Shown here: positions 20,303 through 28,761 of the stretch, one piece after another
Position numbering within the stretch: the stretch's first letter is position 1
How the letters are laid out: each line of letters starts with the position of its first letter
Assembly (NCBI RefSeq): GCF_001655685.1
Contig: NZ_LYVF01000047.1
Span: 164,399-228,398 of the forward strand
Direction of reading: 5' to 3'
Length of the DNA stretch: 64,000 nucleotides
Origin: Desulfotomaculum copahuensis
Lineage (GTDB): Bacteria > Bacillota > Desulfotomaculia > Desulfotomaculales > Desulfovirgulaceae
Notes under the pieces: model-generated
The model's input: only the letters and a program-made list of their open reading frames with translations
Told to the model about the DNA's origin: nothing
The model's database searches: none
Made by a program: the position numbers and the translations under genes

Positions 20303-21278
20303 TTTGTCCGCAGTCGCCCGGGCGCTGGAGGAGTGCCGGCATGTGATCCTGTGCGGCCATGTCATGCCCGACGGTGATTGTCTCGGTTCGGCGGCGGCGC
20401 TCGGTTTGGCCCTGGAAGCACGTCAAAAGCGGGTAACCCTGGCCAGTCCCGATCCCCTGCCGGATATCTACGACTTTTTGCCCGGGGCGGAGCGGTTCCG
20501 GATCGGGGAGGCCGGTCTGGACGGGGACTATGACCTGTTCATGGCCCTGGATTGTTCTGTGCCCGCCCGCCTGGGGGCGCTGCGCTTACTGCTGGACAGG
20601 CCGTTAACGGTGGTCAGCGTGGATCATCATGCCGGCGGCGATGCGAACTTTGCCCGTTATTTTTATGTGGATCCGCGGGCGGCGGCCACCGGGGAGATTA
20701 TCTTCGACCTGCTGCAATTAATGCAGATTCCGGTCACACCGGATATTGCCGCCTGCCTGTATACGGCCATTGTCACCGACACGGGTTCCTTCCGTTATCA
20801 GAATACCACGCCGGCCACCCACCGGCGGGCGGCCGCGCTGATCGAACAGGGGGCTGACGCGCCGCTTTTGAACACCCTGCTTTTCAGCCGGAAGTCGCTG
20901 CTCCACCTGCGCTTGCTGCAGGCCGCCCTGGCCAACCTGAATTTGTCCGCCGGCGGGCGGGTGGCCTGGATGCACGTCACTGCGGAAATGATGACAAGTC
21001 TCGGAGCCAGGGAAGAACATTCCGACGGGCTGATCGATTACATCCGTTCCATCCGGGGGGTGGAAGTGGCTGTCATCTTCCGGGAAACATCGCCCGGGCA
21101 GTTTAAGATCGGCTTCCGCTCCAAGGAACGGGTTGACGTAAACAAACTGGCCGCCCTGTTCGGCGGCGGCGGTCACGTGCGCGCCTCGGGGGCCGTGGTG
21201 GCCGGAGAATTGGACCGGCTGACCACCCAGGTGATTGCGGCGGTTGAAAAAGCGGTGCAAGAAGCATGGACGGAATAA
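20295..21278 (+). CDS. nrnA: Bifunctional oligoribonuclease/PAP phosphatase (DHH family)
   Basis: NrnA degrades 2-5 nt RNA leftovers and dephosphorylates pAp. The 327-residue protein has the DHH metal motifs [12 protein letters not shown] (near residue 20), the eponymous VDHHAGGD (near 113), TDTGSFRY, and the DHHA1 substrate motif [11 protein letters not shown] near the C-terminus. ATG 20295 lies 6 nt after GGGAGGAGG inside the end of rbfA; its own end overlaps truB by 13 nt. The order rbfA-nrnA-truB is standard in Clostridia. Confidence 0.94.
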   Translation: MNDLSAVARALEECRHVILCGHVMPDGDCLGSAAALGLALEARQKRVTLASPDPLPDIYDFLPGAERFRIGEAGLDGDYDLFMALDCSVPARLGALRLLLDRPLTVVSVDHHAGGDANFARYFYVDPRAAATGEIIFDLLQLMQIPVTPDIAACLYTAIVTDTGSFRYQNTTPATHRRAAALIEQGADAPLLNTLLFSRKSLLHLRLLQAALANLNLSAGGRVAWMHVTAEMMTSLGAREEHSDGLIDYIRSIRGVEVAVIFRETSPGQFKIGFRSKERVDVNKLAALFGGGGHVRASGAVVAGELDRLTTQVIAAVEKAVQEAWTE

Positions 21279-22195
21279 TCAACCTGTTAAAACCGCCGGG
21301 CATGACCTCTCATGACGCAGTGAACTATTTGCGCCGGCTGAGCGGGCAGAAAAAAGCCGGGCACACCGGAACCCTTGACCCGGGGGCGGCCGGAGTGCTG
21401 CCAATCTGCCTGGGCCGGGCCACCCGGTTGATCCAGTTCATGGAACACGACAAGGCCTACCGGGCGGAAATAACCTTCGGCTACCGCACGGACTCGGGCG
21501 ACACCTTTGGACGGGTGACCGGCATAAGTGACGCCCGTGGTCTGACCATGGAACAGGTGGCCCGGATCCTGCCGGAATTCACGGGTGAAATCAGCCAGGT
21601 GCCGCCGATGACCTCCGCGGTGCGCTATCAGGGTAAAAAGCTTTACGAGCTGGCCCGCCGGGGTGTCGAAGTGGAAAGAACGCCCCGGCGGGTGATCATC
21701 CACCGAATCAGTCTGACGACGGGAACCGGTTGGGGTACCGCCCGCCCCCGGGTGCTGGTGGATGTGGAGTGTTCCGCCGGTACATATATCCGCTCCCTCT
21801 GTCAGGATCTTGGCGCGCGGCTGGACTGCGGGGCCACGATGAGCTTTTTGTTGCGCGTTCGCGCCGGTGTTTTCACCCTTTCCGGCGCCATCACCCTGGA
21901 AGAACTGGCCGCGGCGGCTGGAAAAGGCCATTTGGCCGGGATGATCACGGATGCCGATTGCGCCCTGGCGCACCTGCCGGCCGTACAGGTGAGGGACTCG
22001 TCGGTCGCGGCGGTGCGGCACGGCAACTGTCTGTACCAGCCGGGAGTGGCCGGCATGCAGGGCATCCCGGAGCACGGCGGCATGGTGCGCCTGCGGGCGA
22101 AAGACCGGTTGCTGGCGGTGGCACGCGCCCTGCCCGACGAAAGACGCCCCGGCCGGTACTGCTTCCAGCCGGCGACAGTAGTCGATAATACATAA
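21266..22195 (+). CDS. truB: tRNA pseudouridine-55 synthase
   Basis: TruB makes pseudouridine at position 55 of the T-loop in tRNAs. The 309-residue protein starts [17 protein letters not shown] and contains the catalytic region KAGHTGTLDPGAAGVLPICLGRATRL (catalytic Asp in TLDP), the YRAEITFGYRTDSGD segment and a C-terminal PUA-like domain. ATG 21266 overlaps the end of nrnA. Confidence 0.96.
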   Translation: MDGIINLLKPPGMTSHDAVNYLRRLSGQKKAGHTGTLDPGAAGVLPICLGRATRLIQFMEHDKAYRAEITFGYRTDSGDTFGRVTGISDARGLTMEQVARILPEFTGEISQVPPMTSAVRYQGKKLYELARRGVEVERTPRRVIIHRISLTTGTGWGTARPRVLVDVECSAGTYIRSLCQDLGARLDCGATMSFLLRVRAGVFTLSGAITLEELAAAAGKGHLAGMITDADCALAHLPAVQVRDSSVAAVRHGNCLYQPGVAGMQGIPEHGGMVRLRAKDRLLAVARALPDERRPGRYCFQPATVVDNT

Positions 22196-22264
22196 ACACG
22201 GTTAACGCACCCTGTAATTAACCTGAACAATATATAACCGGGCAAGTTTGCCGGCCGCGGGGAG

Positions 22265-22398
22265 GCAGTGGTTATTCCGCGCCGCTGCAATGCCCCGGTC
22301 AGTGCGAAATAATGGCAGAGTCCCGGGATGAACCGGGGCAGTGCCAAAGAGTTTTTTTGACACCCGGCATCCGACTTCTGACCACTGCTTTTTGGAGG
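22265..22398 (+). promoter_or_regulatory. Structured leader candidate upstream of ribF
   Basis: A closing helix GCAGTGGT / ACCACTGC (22265-22272 / 22381-22388) encloses an inner 9 bp helix TGCCCCGGT / ACCGGGGCA (22291-22299 / 22332-22340). A T7 run lies at 22352-22358. The closing helix is followed at once by TTTTT and the GGAGG site of ribF. The layout resembles a cis-regulatory RNA, but it does not match the FMN riboswitch consensus or a T-box. Confidence 0.45.
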
Positions 22399-22408
22399 AT
22401 TGAGCACA

Positions 22409-23335
22409 GTGCAGGTTTATGAAACGTGGCAGGGAATCAAGGGAAAACACCCCCGGATCGTTGTCGGCCTTGGCAATTTCGACGGTGTTCACCTGGGTCA
22501 CCGTAAGCTGATCGAAAGTTTGGTCGCCGCCGCCCGGGAAACCGGTGGTACGCCGGCCGTATTCACCTTTTATCCCCATCCCATGGCCGTGCTATGTCCC
22601 GGACAGGCACCTCCCCTGCTGCTCACCCAGGAAGCCAAAGGGCGTATGATGAACCGTCTGGGCGTGGCGGTGCTGTTGCGTGTACCTTTCACCATGGAAT
22701 TTGCCCGCCTGGAGCCGCAGGCGTTTATTGAAGAGGTACTGGTAGACAATCTCGGGATCCAGGCCGTTTTCGCCGGATACAATTATACCTTCGGCCACCG
22801 GGGCCGGGGCAACCCGGAATTGCTGCTGGAATACGGCCGCCGGTACAGTTTTGATGTACACGTGGTGCCACCGGTGGAGGTGGACGGCCGGGTGATCAGC
22901 AGCACGCTGATCCGCGGCCTGCTGATGGACGGGGATGTGGCCGGGGCGAAAAAATACCTGGGCTATACCCCTTTTGTAGAAGGAACGGTGGTGGCCGGGG
23001 AACGGCGGGGCAATACACTGGGCTTTCCCACGGCCAACCTGGAGCCGGAGCCGGATCTTTTGCTTCCGGCCAACGGTGTATATGCCGTACGGGTGCTGAT
23101 GGACGGGGATTCCTTCCTGGGGGTGGCCAATGTGGGTGTCAAGCCCACTTTTCACGGCAACAATCACCGGCGCAATGTGGAGGTTCACCTGCTGGACTTC
23201 CATGGCGATCTGTACGGATGCTGGATGCTCGTCCGGTTCGAACGGCGCCTGCGGGCGGAAAGGCGCTTCGCTTCCCCGGGGGAGTTGGTGGCCCAGATCA
23301 GGCGGGATATTGTCCAGGCGCGCGGTGTGGAATAA
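22409..23335 (+). CDS. ribF: Bifunctional riboflavin kinase/FAD synthetase
   Basis: RibF turns riboflavin into FMN and then FAD. The 308-residue protein has the nucleotidyltransferase half with GLGNFDGVHLGHRKLI and the FAGYNYTFGHRGRGNPELL segment, then ISSTLIRGLL. The kinase half starts near residue 185 with GNTLGFPTANL and ends near the C-terminus. GTG 22409 lies 10 nt after GGAGG; TTG 22400 is only 1 nt from it and is rejected. The 213 bp gap before it holds the structured element described separately. Confidence 0.95.
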   Translation: MQVYETWQGIKGKHPRIVVGLGNFDGVHLGHRKLIESLVAAARETGGTPAVFTFYPHPMAVLCPGQAPPLLLTQEAKGRMMNRLGVAVLLRVPFTMEFARLEPQAFIEEVLVDNLGIQAVFAGYNYTFGHRGRGNPELLLEYGRRYSFDVHVVPPVEVDGRVISSTLIRGLLMDGDVAGAKKYLGYTPFVEGTVVAGERRGNTLGFPTANLEPEPDLLLPANGVYAVRVLMDGDSFLGVANVGVKPTFHGNNHRRNVEVHLLDFHGDLYGCWMLVRFERRLRAERRFASPGELVAQIRRDIVQARGVE

Positions 23336-23401
23336 CGAAACCGGACTGGAAAAATATAAGTGGAAAATCATATCCGTTAATGAATATAAATGCTACAAAT
23401 G

Positions 23402-23430
23402 TTTACTTGCTTGCGGGATTATGCTAAAAT
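23402..23430 (+). promoter_or_regulatory. Promoter candidate for the small-gene pair
   Basis: TTTACT (23402-23407), 17 bp, TAAAAT (23425-23430), with TGC directly before the -10. It lies in an AT-rich patch about 75 bp before the gene at 23504. A leader hairpin follows at 23455-23480 (AAGG-CA-CGGCT / AGCCGCCTT). Confidence 0.5.
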
Positions 23431-23503
23431 TAATACGTTGAACGTCCCAGTTTGAAGGCACGGCTCCGGAAAGCCGCCTTGAGCCTAAAAGGAGACGTAA
23501 AAC

Positions 23504-23731
23504 ATGGGTGTACCCAAATTCGACTCGCCGGAGGAAGAAATTAAAAAGTGGCTTAATCATATCGCCCTGATTTGCCTGAGCGAAGAATTCCAGGAATTAA
23601 AAAAAGAACTGGAGCAGGTTTACAGCCGTGCGCAGGTGGAAAACTACGCGCTGGTCGCCTTCGAAGACGCACTGTATACCTTCCTGGCCCAGGAAGAAGA
23701 ATTTCCGGCCTGCCGGTCGGAAACAAGTTAG
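23504..23731 (+). CDS. Small acidic hypothetical protein, first of a pair
   Basis: A 75-residue, mostly helical and acidic protein with its own promoter and the site AAAAGGAG before ATG 23504. The sequence (EEEIKKWLNHIALICLSEEFQELKKEL and so on) predicts three amphipathic helices. I do not recognise the family. It ends 10 bp before a basic 73-residue protein, and the acidic/basic two-gene arrangement resembles a toxin-antitoxin or partner-protein pair, which is inference only. It lies between ribF and rpsO, normally adjacent genes. Confidence 0.65.
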   Translation: MGVPKFDSPEEEIKKWLNHIALICLSEEFQELKKELEQVYSRAQVENYALVAFEDALYTFLAQEEEFPACRSETS

Positions 23732-23741
23732 GACGTGCGTC

Positions 23742-23963
23742 ATGCGGATCATCATCACCGAGCATGCGCGCAAGCGGTTAAAGGATTTGCGCCAGGACGG
23801 CATTTCTACGGCTGATATTATCAATGCCGCCGGCAACATCCCCGGGCGTATTCCCACCGCCACCCGCTTCCGCGGTTTCTTCGCCCGGTCGGGGCGTATT
23901 TTTGATCTGGTTGCCAAGGACATTCCGGGCGGTCGTTTGGTCATCACCATTATCGGGAAGTAA
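23742..23963 (+). CDS. Small basic hypothetical protein, second of a pair (DUF4258-like)
   Basis: A 73-residue protein starting MRIIITEHARKRLKDLRQDG, with a later run of beta strands (GRIFDLVAKDIPGGRLVITII). The opening H-A-x-x-R pattern and the strand-rich end recall DUF4258 and RelE-like small proteins, but the match is by eye. The ribosome-binding site is weak (TTAGGACG), which suggests coupling to the preceding gene 10 bp upstream. Confidence 0.6.
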   Translation: MRIIITEHARKRLKDLRQDGISTADIINAAGNIPGRIPTATRFRGFFARSGRIFDLVAKDIPGGRLVITIIGK

Positions 23964-24054
23964 AATATATCCCGTGAACTGCCGGCTAGGGAACCCGTTC
24001 TCCGGCGGTTAGCTTGGCCGGCAGCGATTCAGACAGACAAGGAGGTGAATCACC

Positions 24055-24324
24055 GTGTCCATCACAACTGCGGAAAAACAAACTATCATCACTGAACACA
24101 GACTGCATGAAAACGATACCGGTTCGCCGGAAGTCCAGGTGGCCATACTTACCAGGCGGATCAATGATCTGACCGAGCACCTGAAGATTCATAAAAAGGA
24201 TCACCACTCCCGGCGCGGTTTGTTGAAAATGGTCGGACAACGTCGTGCGCTGCTGAATTATTTGCGCAATTGTAATTTCGACCGTTACCGGCAGCTGATC
24301 GAAAAACTTGGTTTACGCAAGTAG
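24055..24324 (+). CDS. rpsO: 30S ribosomal protein S15
   Basis: S15 is a primary 16S-binding protein in the central domain. The 89-residue product shows the family run [35 protein letters not shown] and ends [11 protein letters not shown] 24055 follows AAGGAGGTGA. As in most bacteria it is followed by pnp, with a hairpin between them. Confidence 0.97.
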   Translation: MSITTAEKQTIITEHRLHENDTGSPEVQVAILTRRINDLTEHLKIHKKDHHSRRGLLKMVGQRRALLNYLRNCNFDRYRQLIEKLGLRK

Positions 24325-24347
24325 AGCGGGTTACCCGCTCTACTTTG
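24322..24347 (+). terminator. Hairpin after rpsO
   Basis: A 9 bp stem TAGAGCGGG / CCCGCTCTA (24322-24330 / 24334-24342), loop TTA, then CTTTG. The stem contains the rpsO stop codon. The short T-run makes it a partial terminator or an RNA-processing hairpin between rpsO and pnp. Confidence 0.6.
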
Positions 24348-24570
24348 CTGTTACGGCCGGCGGTGTGTTCTTCGCCCGCCCGGGGAACGAATTTTATGCC
24401 AAGCCGGTTGCCGGCGGTGTACAAGCCGCCGGTTACGGACCGGCTTGCCGCCGCTGTTTGTTACCGGGGAGGAAGTATTTTTTCACCCTTTTGCAGGAAA
24501 TACTATTTATTATGTAGAAGAAAACATGGTTGTTAATATTTGCATAAACGAGGAGGTCCGCTATTTTTTA

Positions 24571-26829
24571 ATGTACCAGAATCCAATTTTAAAAAAGGAA
24601 ATGTCCATCGGTGGACGTACACTCAGCCTGGAAACGGGCCGGGTGGCCGGGCAGGCCGGTGGTTCCGTGCTGGCCCGCTACGGGGATACAGTGGTGCTGG
24701 TCACGGCCACTATGGCTGAAAACATCCGCGAGGGCATCGACTTCTTTCCCCTCACTGTGGATTACGAGGAAAGACTTTATGCGGTGGGCAAAATCCCCGG
24801 CGGCTTCATCAAGCGGGAGGGCCGTCCGAGCGAAAAGGCCGTCCTTTCGGGACGGCTGATTGACCGGCCGATCCGTCCGCTGTTCCCCAAGGGGTGCCGC
24901 AATGAAGTGCAGGTGGTGGCCACGGTACTATCCGTCGACCAGGATAACGCGCCGGAGATTGTTGCCATGATCGGCGCTTCGGCGGCGCTGCACATCAGTG
25001 AGATTCCCTTTCAAGGACCGGTTGGCGGAGTGATCGTCGGTTTGGTGGACGGGGAATATGTGATCAACCCGACTGTGGAGCAGGCGGAAAAAAGCCGCAT
25101 GCACCTGGTGGTGGCGGGTACGTCCGGGGCTATTATGATGGTTGAGGCCGGCGCCAAAGAAGTGCCCGAGGAGCAGATGCTGGAGGGTATTTTGTCCGGC
25201 CACGAAAAAGTAAAGGAAATCGTGTCCTTCATTGAGCAGTTTCGTGCCGGGGCACTGTCCATGGGGTTGGCCAAGGAAAAGGTCGAACCGGCCGTAGTTT
25301 CAGTGGACCCGGGTGTTGAGGAAGCGGTGGCCGGCACGGCGGAGGAAAAAATCGCCGCCGCCGTCAGGCATTGTGTGGATGCGCGGCTGGATAAAAAGAG
25401 GCGGGAAAAATATCTGGATGAAGTAAAAGCCGGGTTGCTGGCCGGCTTCCTTGAAACTTATCCGGAAGAAGAAGCCGTCATTACCGCCGTTCTTGATGCC
25501 GTGGAGAAAAAAGCGGTCCGCCGGCTGATCCTTGATGAGCAGGTACGTATAGACGGGCGGCGGCTGGACGAGGTGCGCCCGATCACCGTGGAAGTGGGTG
25601 TGCTGCCCCGTACACACGGTTCGGGACTGTTTACCCGTGGTCAAACCCAGGTGCTTTCGGTAGCTACCTTGGGAGCCATTTCCGAAGAACAGATCCTGGA
25701 CGGACTCGGTTTGGAGGAAACCAAGCGTTTCATGCACCATTACAACTTCCCGCCCTACAGCACCGGTGAAACCAAGCCCATGCGCTCACCGGGCCGGCGG
25801 GAAATCGGACACGGCGCTCTGGCCGAACGCGCACTGGAACCGGTCATACCAGGGGAAGAGGTTTTTCCCTATACCATTCGCCTGGTGTCCGAAGTGCTTT
25901 CGTCCAACGGTTCCACTTCCCAGGGCAGCGTTTGCGGCAGTTGCCTGGCCCTGATGGACGCGGGGGTGCCGATCAAGGCGCCGGTGGCCGGCGTGGCCAT
26001 GGGGCTGATCAAAGAAGACGAACAGGTGGCCGTGCTCACCGACATCCAGGGAATCGAAGACCATCTGGGAGACATGGACTTCAAGGTGGCCGGTACGGCG
26101 GAGGGTGTCACCGCCTTGCAGATGGACATCAAAGTCCCCGGAGTCACCGGCGGCATTTTGAAACGGGCTTTGGCCCAGGCGCACGCGGGCAGGATGTTTA
26201 TTCTGGGCAAAATGCTGGAAGTGATTCCCGGTCCGCGTCAGGAATTGTCACCTTATGCGCCGCGGATCATCCACACCAGCATCGATCCGGACAAAATCCG
26301 CGACGTAATCGGACCCGGCGGCAAGATCATCAAAAAAATCATTGAAGAGACCGGTGTGCAGATTGATATCGAAGATGACGGGCGGGTATTCATCGCCGCC
26401 GTGGATCCGGCGGCCGGCAACCGGGCGCTGGAAATTGTCCGCAACCTGACCAGGGATGTGGTCACCGGCGAGGTCTACAACGGCCGGGTGACCCGGGTGA
26501 CCGATTTCGGCTGCTTTGTTGAAGTTGTTCCCGGCGTCATGGGTACACCGGGCAAAGAAGGCCTGGTGCATATTTCCCAGTTGGCGCATCACCGGGTGAA
26601 TAAAGTGGAGGACATCTGTCAGGAGGGCGACACCATCACAGTCAAAGCCATCGGCTACGACAACCAGGGCCGTCTGAAACTTTCCCGTAAAGAAGCGGTG
26701 CCGCCGGAACCGGGCGAACTGGAGGAGGCGCGTGCGGCCGCGGCCAGTTCCGGACGGGAGGGCGCCGGTCATGAGAACGGCGGCCATGAGCGCAAGAGGC
26801 CGCCCCGGGCCAGGCAGGGCCGCCGCTAA
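24571..26829 (+). CDS. pnp: Polyribonucleotide nucleotidyltransferase (PNPase)
   Basis: PNPase degrades RNA 3' to 5' using phosphate. The 752-residue protein has two RNase PH domains (first from about 10 to 230, second from about 310 to 540, with [11 protein letters not shown] and [12 protein letters not shown]), a helical linker, a KH domain with [11 protein letters not shown] and an S1 domain ([20 protein letters not shown]). ATG 24571 begins [23 protein letters not shown], the family start; AGGAGG lies 14 nt upstream, slightly far. In-frame upstream codons give a non-family N-terminus. The last 45 residues are a charged tail. Confidence 0.96.
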   Translation: MYQNPILKKEMSIGGRTLSLETGRVAGQAGGSVLARYGDTVVLVTATMAENIREGIDFFPLTVDYEERLYAVGKIPGGFIKREGRPSEKAVLSGRLIDRPIRPLFPKGCRNEVQVVATVLSVDQDNAPEIVAMIGASAALHISEIPFQGPVGGVIVGLVDGEYVINPTVEQAEKSRMHLVVAGTSGAIMMVEAGAKEVPEEQMLEGILSGHEKVKEIVSFIEQFRAGALSMGLAKEKVEPAVVSVDPGVEEAVAGTAEEKIAAAVRHCVDARLDKKRREKYLDEVKAGLLAGFLETYPEEEAVITAVLDAVEKKAVRRLILDEQVRIDGRRLDEVRPITVEVGVLPRTHGSGLFTRGQTQVLSVATLGAISEEQILDGLGLEETKRFMHHYNFPPYSTGETKPMRSPGRREIGHGALAERALEPVIPGEEVFPYTIRLVSEVLSSNGSTSQGSVCGSCLALMDAGVPIKAPVAGVAMGLIKEDEQVAVLTDIQGIEDHLGDMDFKVAGTAEGVTALQMDIKVPGVTGGILKRALAQAHAGRMFILGKMLEVIPGPRQELSPYAPRIIHTSIDPDKIRDVIGPGGKIIKKIIEETGVQIDIEDDGRVFIAAVDPAAGNRALEIVRNLTRDVVTGEVYNGRVTRVTDFGCFVEVVPGVMGTPGKEGLVHISQLAHHRVNKVEDICQEGDTITVKAIGYDNQGRLKLSRKEAVPPEPGELEEARAAAASSGREGAGHENGGHERKRPPRARQGRR

Positions 26830-26946
26830 ACTTATCTTTTCAAGCAGCGGCGGACGAAAATTGAGCAGGCATGAAGAGGAAAACTCATCTCTTGGTAAAA
26901 CAAGTCAGCCGGGGATAAAACGCCCCGGCCCGGGCACAACTCCCTA

Positions 26947-26977
26947 CCACGGCAAACCGGGTGGGGTTTTGTATTTT
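26947..26977 (+). terminator. Possible intrinsic terminator of pnp
   Basis: CCACGG, loop CAAA, CCGGGTGG with a GG bulge, then GGTTTTGTATTTT. The stem is imperfect; the T-rich tail is clear. Confidence 0.4.
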
Positions 26978-27087
26978 CGGCAAACTATAGGCGGAGGCGG
27001 CCGCCTTTTTGTAATTCAGGGGTATTTACATTTTTGCCGCCATTCGGGCGGGACAGCCCTATCAGGGGAAAAAGATCATTGTTGTAG

Positions 27088-27103
27088 TGTGTTCTCCGTC
27101 ACA
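27088..27103 (+). promoter_or_regulatory. Fnr/CRP-type operator upstream of the HPP gene
   Basis: TGTGTTCTCCGTCACA matches TGTGA-N6-TCACA, the operator known for Bacillus Fnr, with one mismatch (the A of the first half-site). Possible -10 boxes are TATGAT (27120-27125) and TAAATT (27125-27130), putting the site about 37-42 bp upstream of transcription start, the class II activator position. Confidence 0.5.
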
Positions 27104-27163
27104 GCAACCAGTGCAGTTATATGATAAATTAGCCCCAAAAGACGGAAAGGGGAGTGGAGCCGG

Positions 27164-27733
27164 TTGTCAACGGAAACCGCTTTGGACGCCGGAGGCAATG
27201 AAGACGCGCGGTCCGGTGTCGCCGCTTATTTTTTGAAAATGAAAGGGGAAAAACGGGTTGCTCCTCTGGCCGCACCGCCCGCTTTGGACCTGTTTGTTTC
27301 CTGGTTGGGCGCTTTTGCCGGCATAAGTGTGGTGGCCATGCTGACGCTGGTTTATAAAATGCCCATGCTTGTGCCTTCATTCGGCGCTTCCGCCGTGCTG
27401 ATTTACGGCGTGCCCGAAGTGCCTCTGGCCCAGCCCCGTAATGTGATCGGCGGGCACGTTGTCTCGGCCGCCACCGGAGTGGTCGTCTACGCGCTGTGCG
27501 GCCTCACCTGGTGGTCCGCGGCGATGGCCACGGCGCTGGCCATCGCCCTGATGCTGGTCACCAAAACAGCGCACCCGCCGGGCGGCGCCACGGCTTTGGG
27601 GGCGGTCCTGATTAAAGCTTCCCCGCAGTACATACTCGCGCCGGTGGCCCTGGGCGCCGTTATCCTGGTAGCCGTCGGACTGCTCGTAAACAATCTTTCA
27701 CCTCACCGCCGTTATCCGCGCTACTGGTTGTAA
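27164..27733 (+). CDS. HPP-family integral membrane protein
   Basis: A 189-residue protein with about 50 soluble N-terminal residues and four hydrophobic segments. The family motif is visible in TKTAHPPGGATALGAVL (HPP near residue 144) together with PSFGASAVLIYGVPEVPLAQPRNVIGGH. Plant and cyanobacterial HPP proteins have been linked to nitrite transport; that link and the neighbouring nitrate reductase genes suggest a role with nitrite or a related anion, by inference. TTG 27164 lies 8 nt after AAAGGGGAG. HPP domains are often fused to CBS domains; here the CBS protein is encoded by the next gene. Confidence 0.82.
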   Translation: MSTETALDAGGNEDARSGVAAYFLKMKGEKRVAPLAAPPALDLFVSWLGAFAGISVVAMLTLVYKMPMLVPSFGASAVLIYGVPEVPLAQPRNVIGGHVVSAATGVVVYALCGLTWWSAAMATALAIALMLVTKTAHPPGGATALGAVLIKASPQYILAPVALGAVILVAVGLLVNNLSPHRRYPRYWL

Positions 27734-28038
27734 AGCGGGCCGGTGGCGGCATGCCGCGCTGCGGAAAATGACATTCTGCGGGCAAGGGACACGGCGAGGC
27801 CGGCGCCTGCGCCAACGGGGAGCGGGGTAAGCGCCGGAGCAGTTTTTATGGACGCTGCGCCGCTCTACTGCGGATCGACGGCAAAGCCGGCGGTGGGATG
27901 CCGTCAGTCCATTGTACGTGAATCGCCCCCGCCGGGCGCAGTCCCGTTTGCCGGGGAGGCGGGACAGAAAAAACGCCGGTGGATACAGCCGGCCGGGCCC
28001 GGACCGCGGCGCCCAAATTTCCAAAGGAGCTGAAAACT
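27734..28038. other. Gene-free stretch between HPP and CBS genes
   Basis: These 305 bases show no convincing reading frame with a ribosome-binding site until AAAGGAG just before 28039. A 12-base palindrome GCGGCATGCCGC lies near 27746. No promoter or terminator is clear. Confidence 0.5.
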
Positions 28039-28605
28039 ATGACCACTCAACCGCACATACTGCCGGAGGACCTGGAAGCCGCCCTGGGAGAGCTGGGGGA
28101 AGTGGTGGATATTACAACCGAAGATCTGATGAAGATTATCAATCTCACTCTTGACGAGGCGGAAAAGCGCAGCCGGACCTTTGAAGGCAGGGAGCGGGCG
28201 GGCCAGATTATGAAGAGCCCGGTAATCACCTGCAAACCCGATACGCCGGTGGAAGAGGCGGCCAGACTGTTGCTCGAACACGACATCCACTGCCTGCCCG
28301 TGGTGACGGAAGGGGAGAAACTGGCCGGCATCGTCACCGAGTCCGACCTGATGTTCCAGTTTTCCACCGTACCGGTGAGCGGCTCCATCAAGGATCTCTT
28401 TTCCCGCAAGCGGGCTCACCGGACCGGTCGTCTGGCCGGCGAAATCATGGTCCACCGGGTGGCCACCGTACATCCGGACGATCCAATTCAAGCCGCTGTC
28501 AACCTCATACTCAAGCACGGCTATGGGAGAATTCCGGTGGTGGACCACGAAAATAGACTGGTGGGCATCGTGGCCCGCAAGGATATACTGCACTTTTTGA
28601 AATAA
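28039..28605 (+). CDS. Tandem CBS-domain protein
   Basis: A 188-residue soluble protein: about 50 residues of helical N-terminus, then two CBS motifs (about 53-115 and 128-188) with the typical GIVTESDLM and GIVARKDIL ends and PDTPVEEAARLLLEHDIHCLPVV. CBS pairs bind adenine nucleotides and gate a partner. ATG 28039 follows CAAAGGAG. The HPP gene before it is the likely partner, since HPP-CBS fusions are common. Confidence 0.85.
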   Translation: MTTQPHILPEDLEAALGELGEVVDITTEDLMKIINLTLDEAEKRSRTFEGRERAGQIMKSPVITCKPDTPVEEAARLLLEHDIHCLPVVTEGEKLAGIVTESDLMFQFSTVPVSGSIKDLFSRKRAHRTGRLAGEIMVHRVATVHPDDPIQAAVNLILKHGYGRIPVVDHENRLVGIVARKDILHFLK

Positions 28606-28761
28606 CTGCCGGAAAACCATACCGCGGGCGGTCCTTCTGCAGCGGACGCTCTGAAAATAGCGGGTTCGTAATGAATCGTATGCGAATTGTTTTCGTTTTC
28701 TGATGGTGCCGAAAAAGCGGCATGGCGTTCAACTGGAAAAAGTTATCGCTGGGGGATGAAT

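Larger units (their letters stand above)
26830..27163. other. Gene-free stretch after pnp: terminator and Fnr-like site
   Basis: These 334 bases hold no convincing gene. They contain a 7 bp hairpin GCCGGGG / CCCCGGC (26908-26914 / 26923-26929), a second hairpin ending in TTTTGTATTTT (about 26947-26977) that could terminate the pnp transcript, and a Fnr/CRP-type palindrome at 27088-27103. This is the left edge of the island. Confidence 0.6.

Noticed and set aside
22196..22408. FMN riboswitch before ribF
   Set aside because: The conserved FMN-element segments are not present; only an unrelated helix arrangement is seen.
26732..27124. 130-codon frame across the pnp end
   Set aside because: Starts inside pnp in another frame, passes through terminator-like hairpins, and has no ribosome-binding site.
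28606..28761. Fnr site directly before narG
   Set aside because: No TGTGA-N6-TCACA match is visible; narG is more likely read from the promoter before HPP or an unrecognised one.
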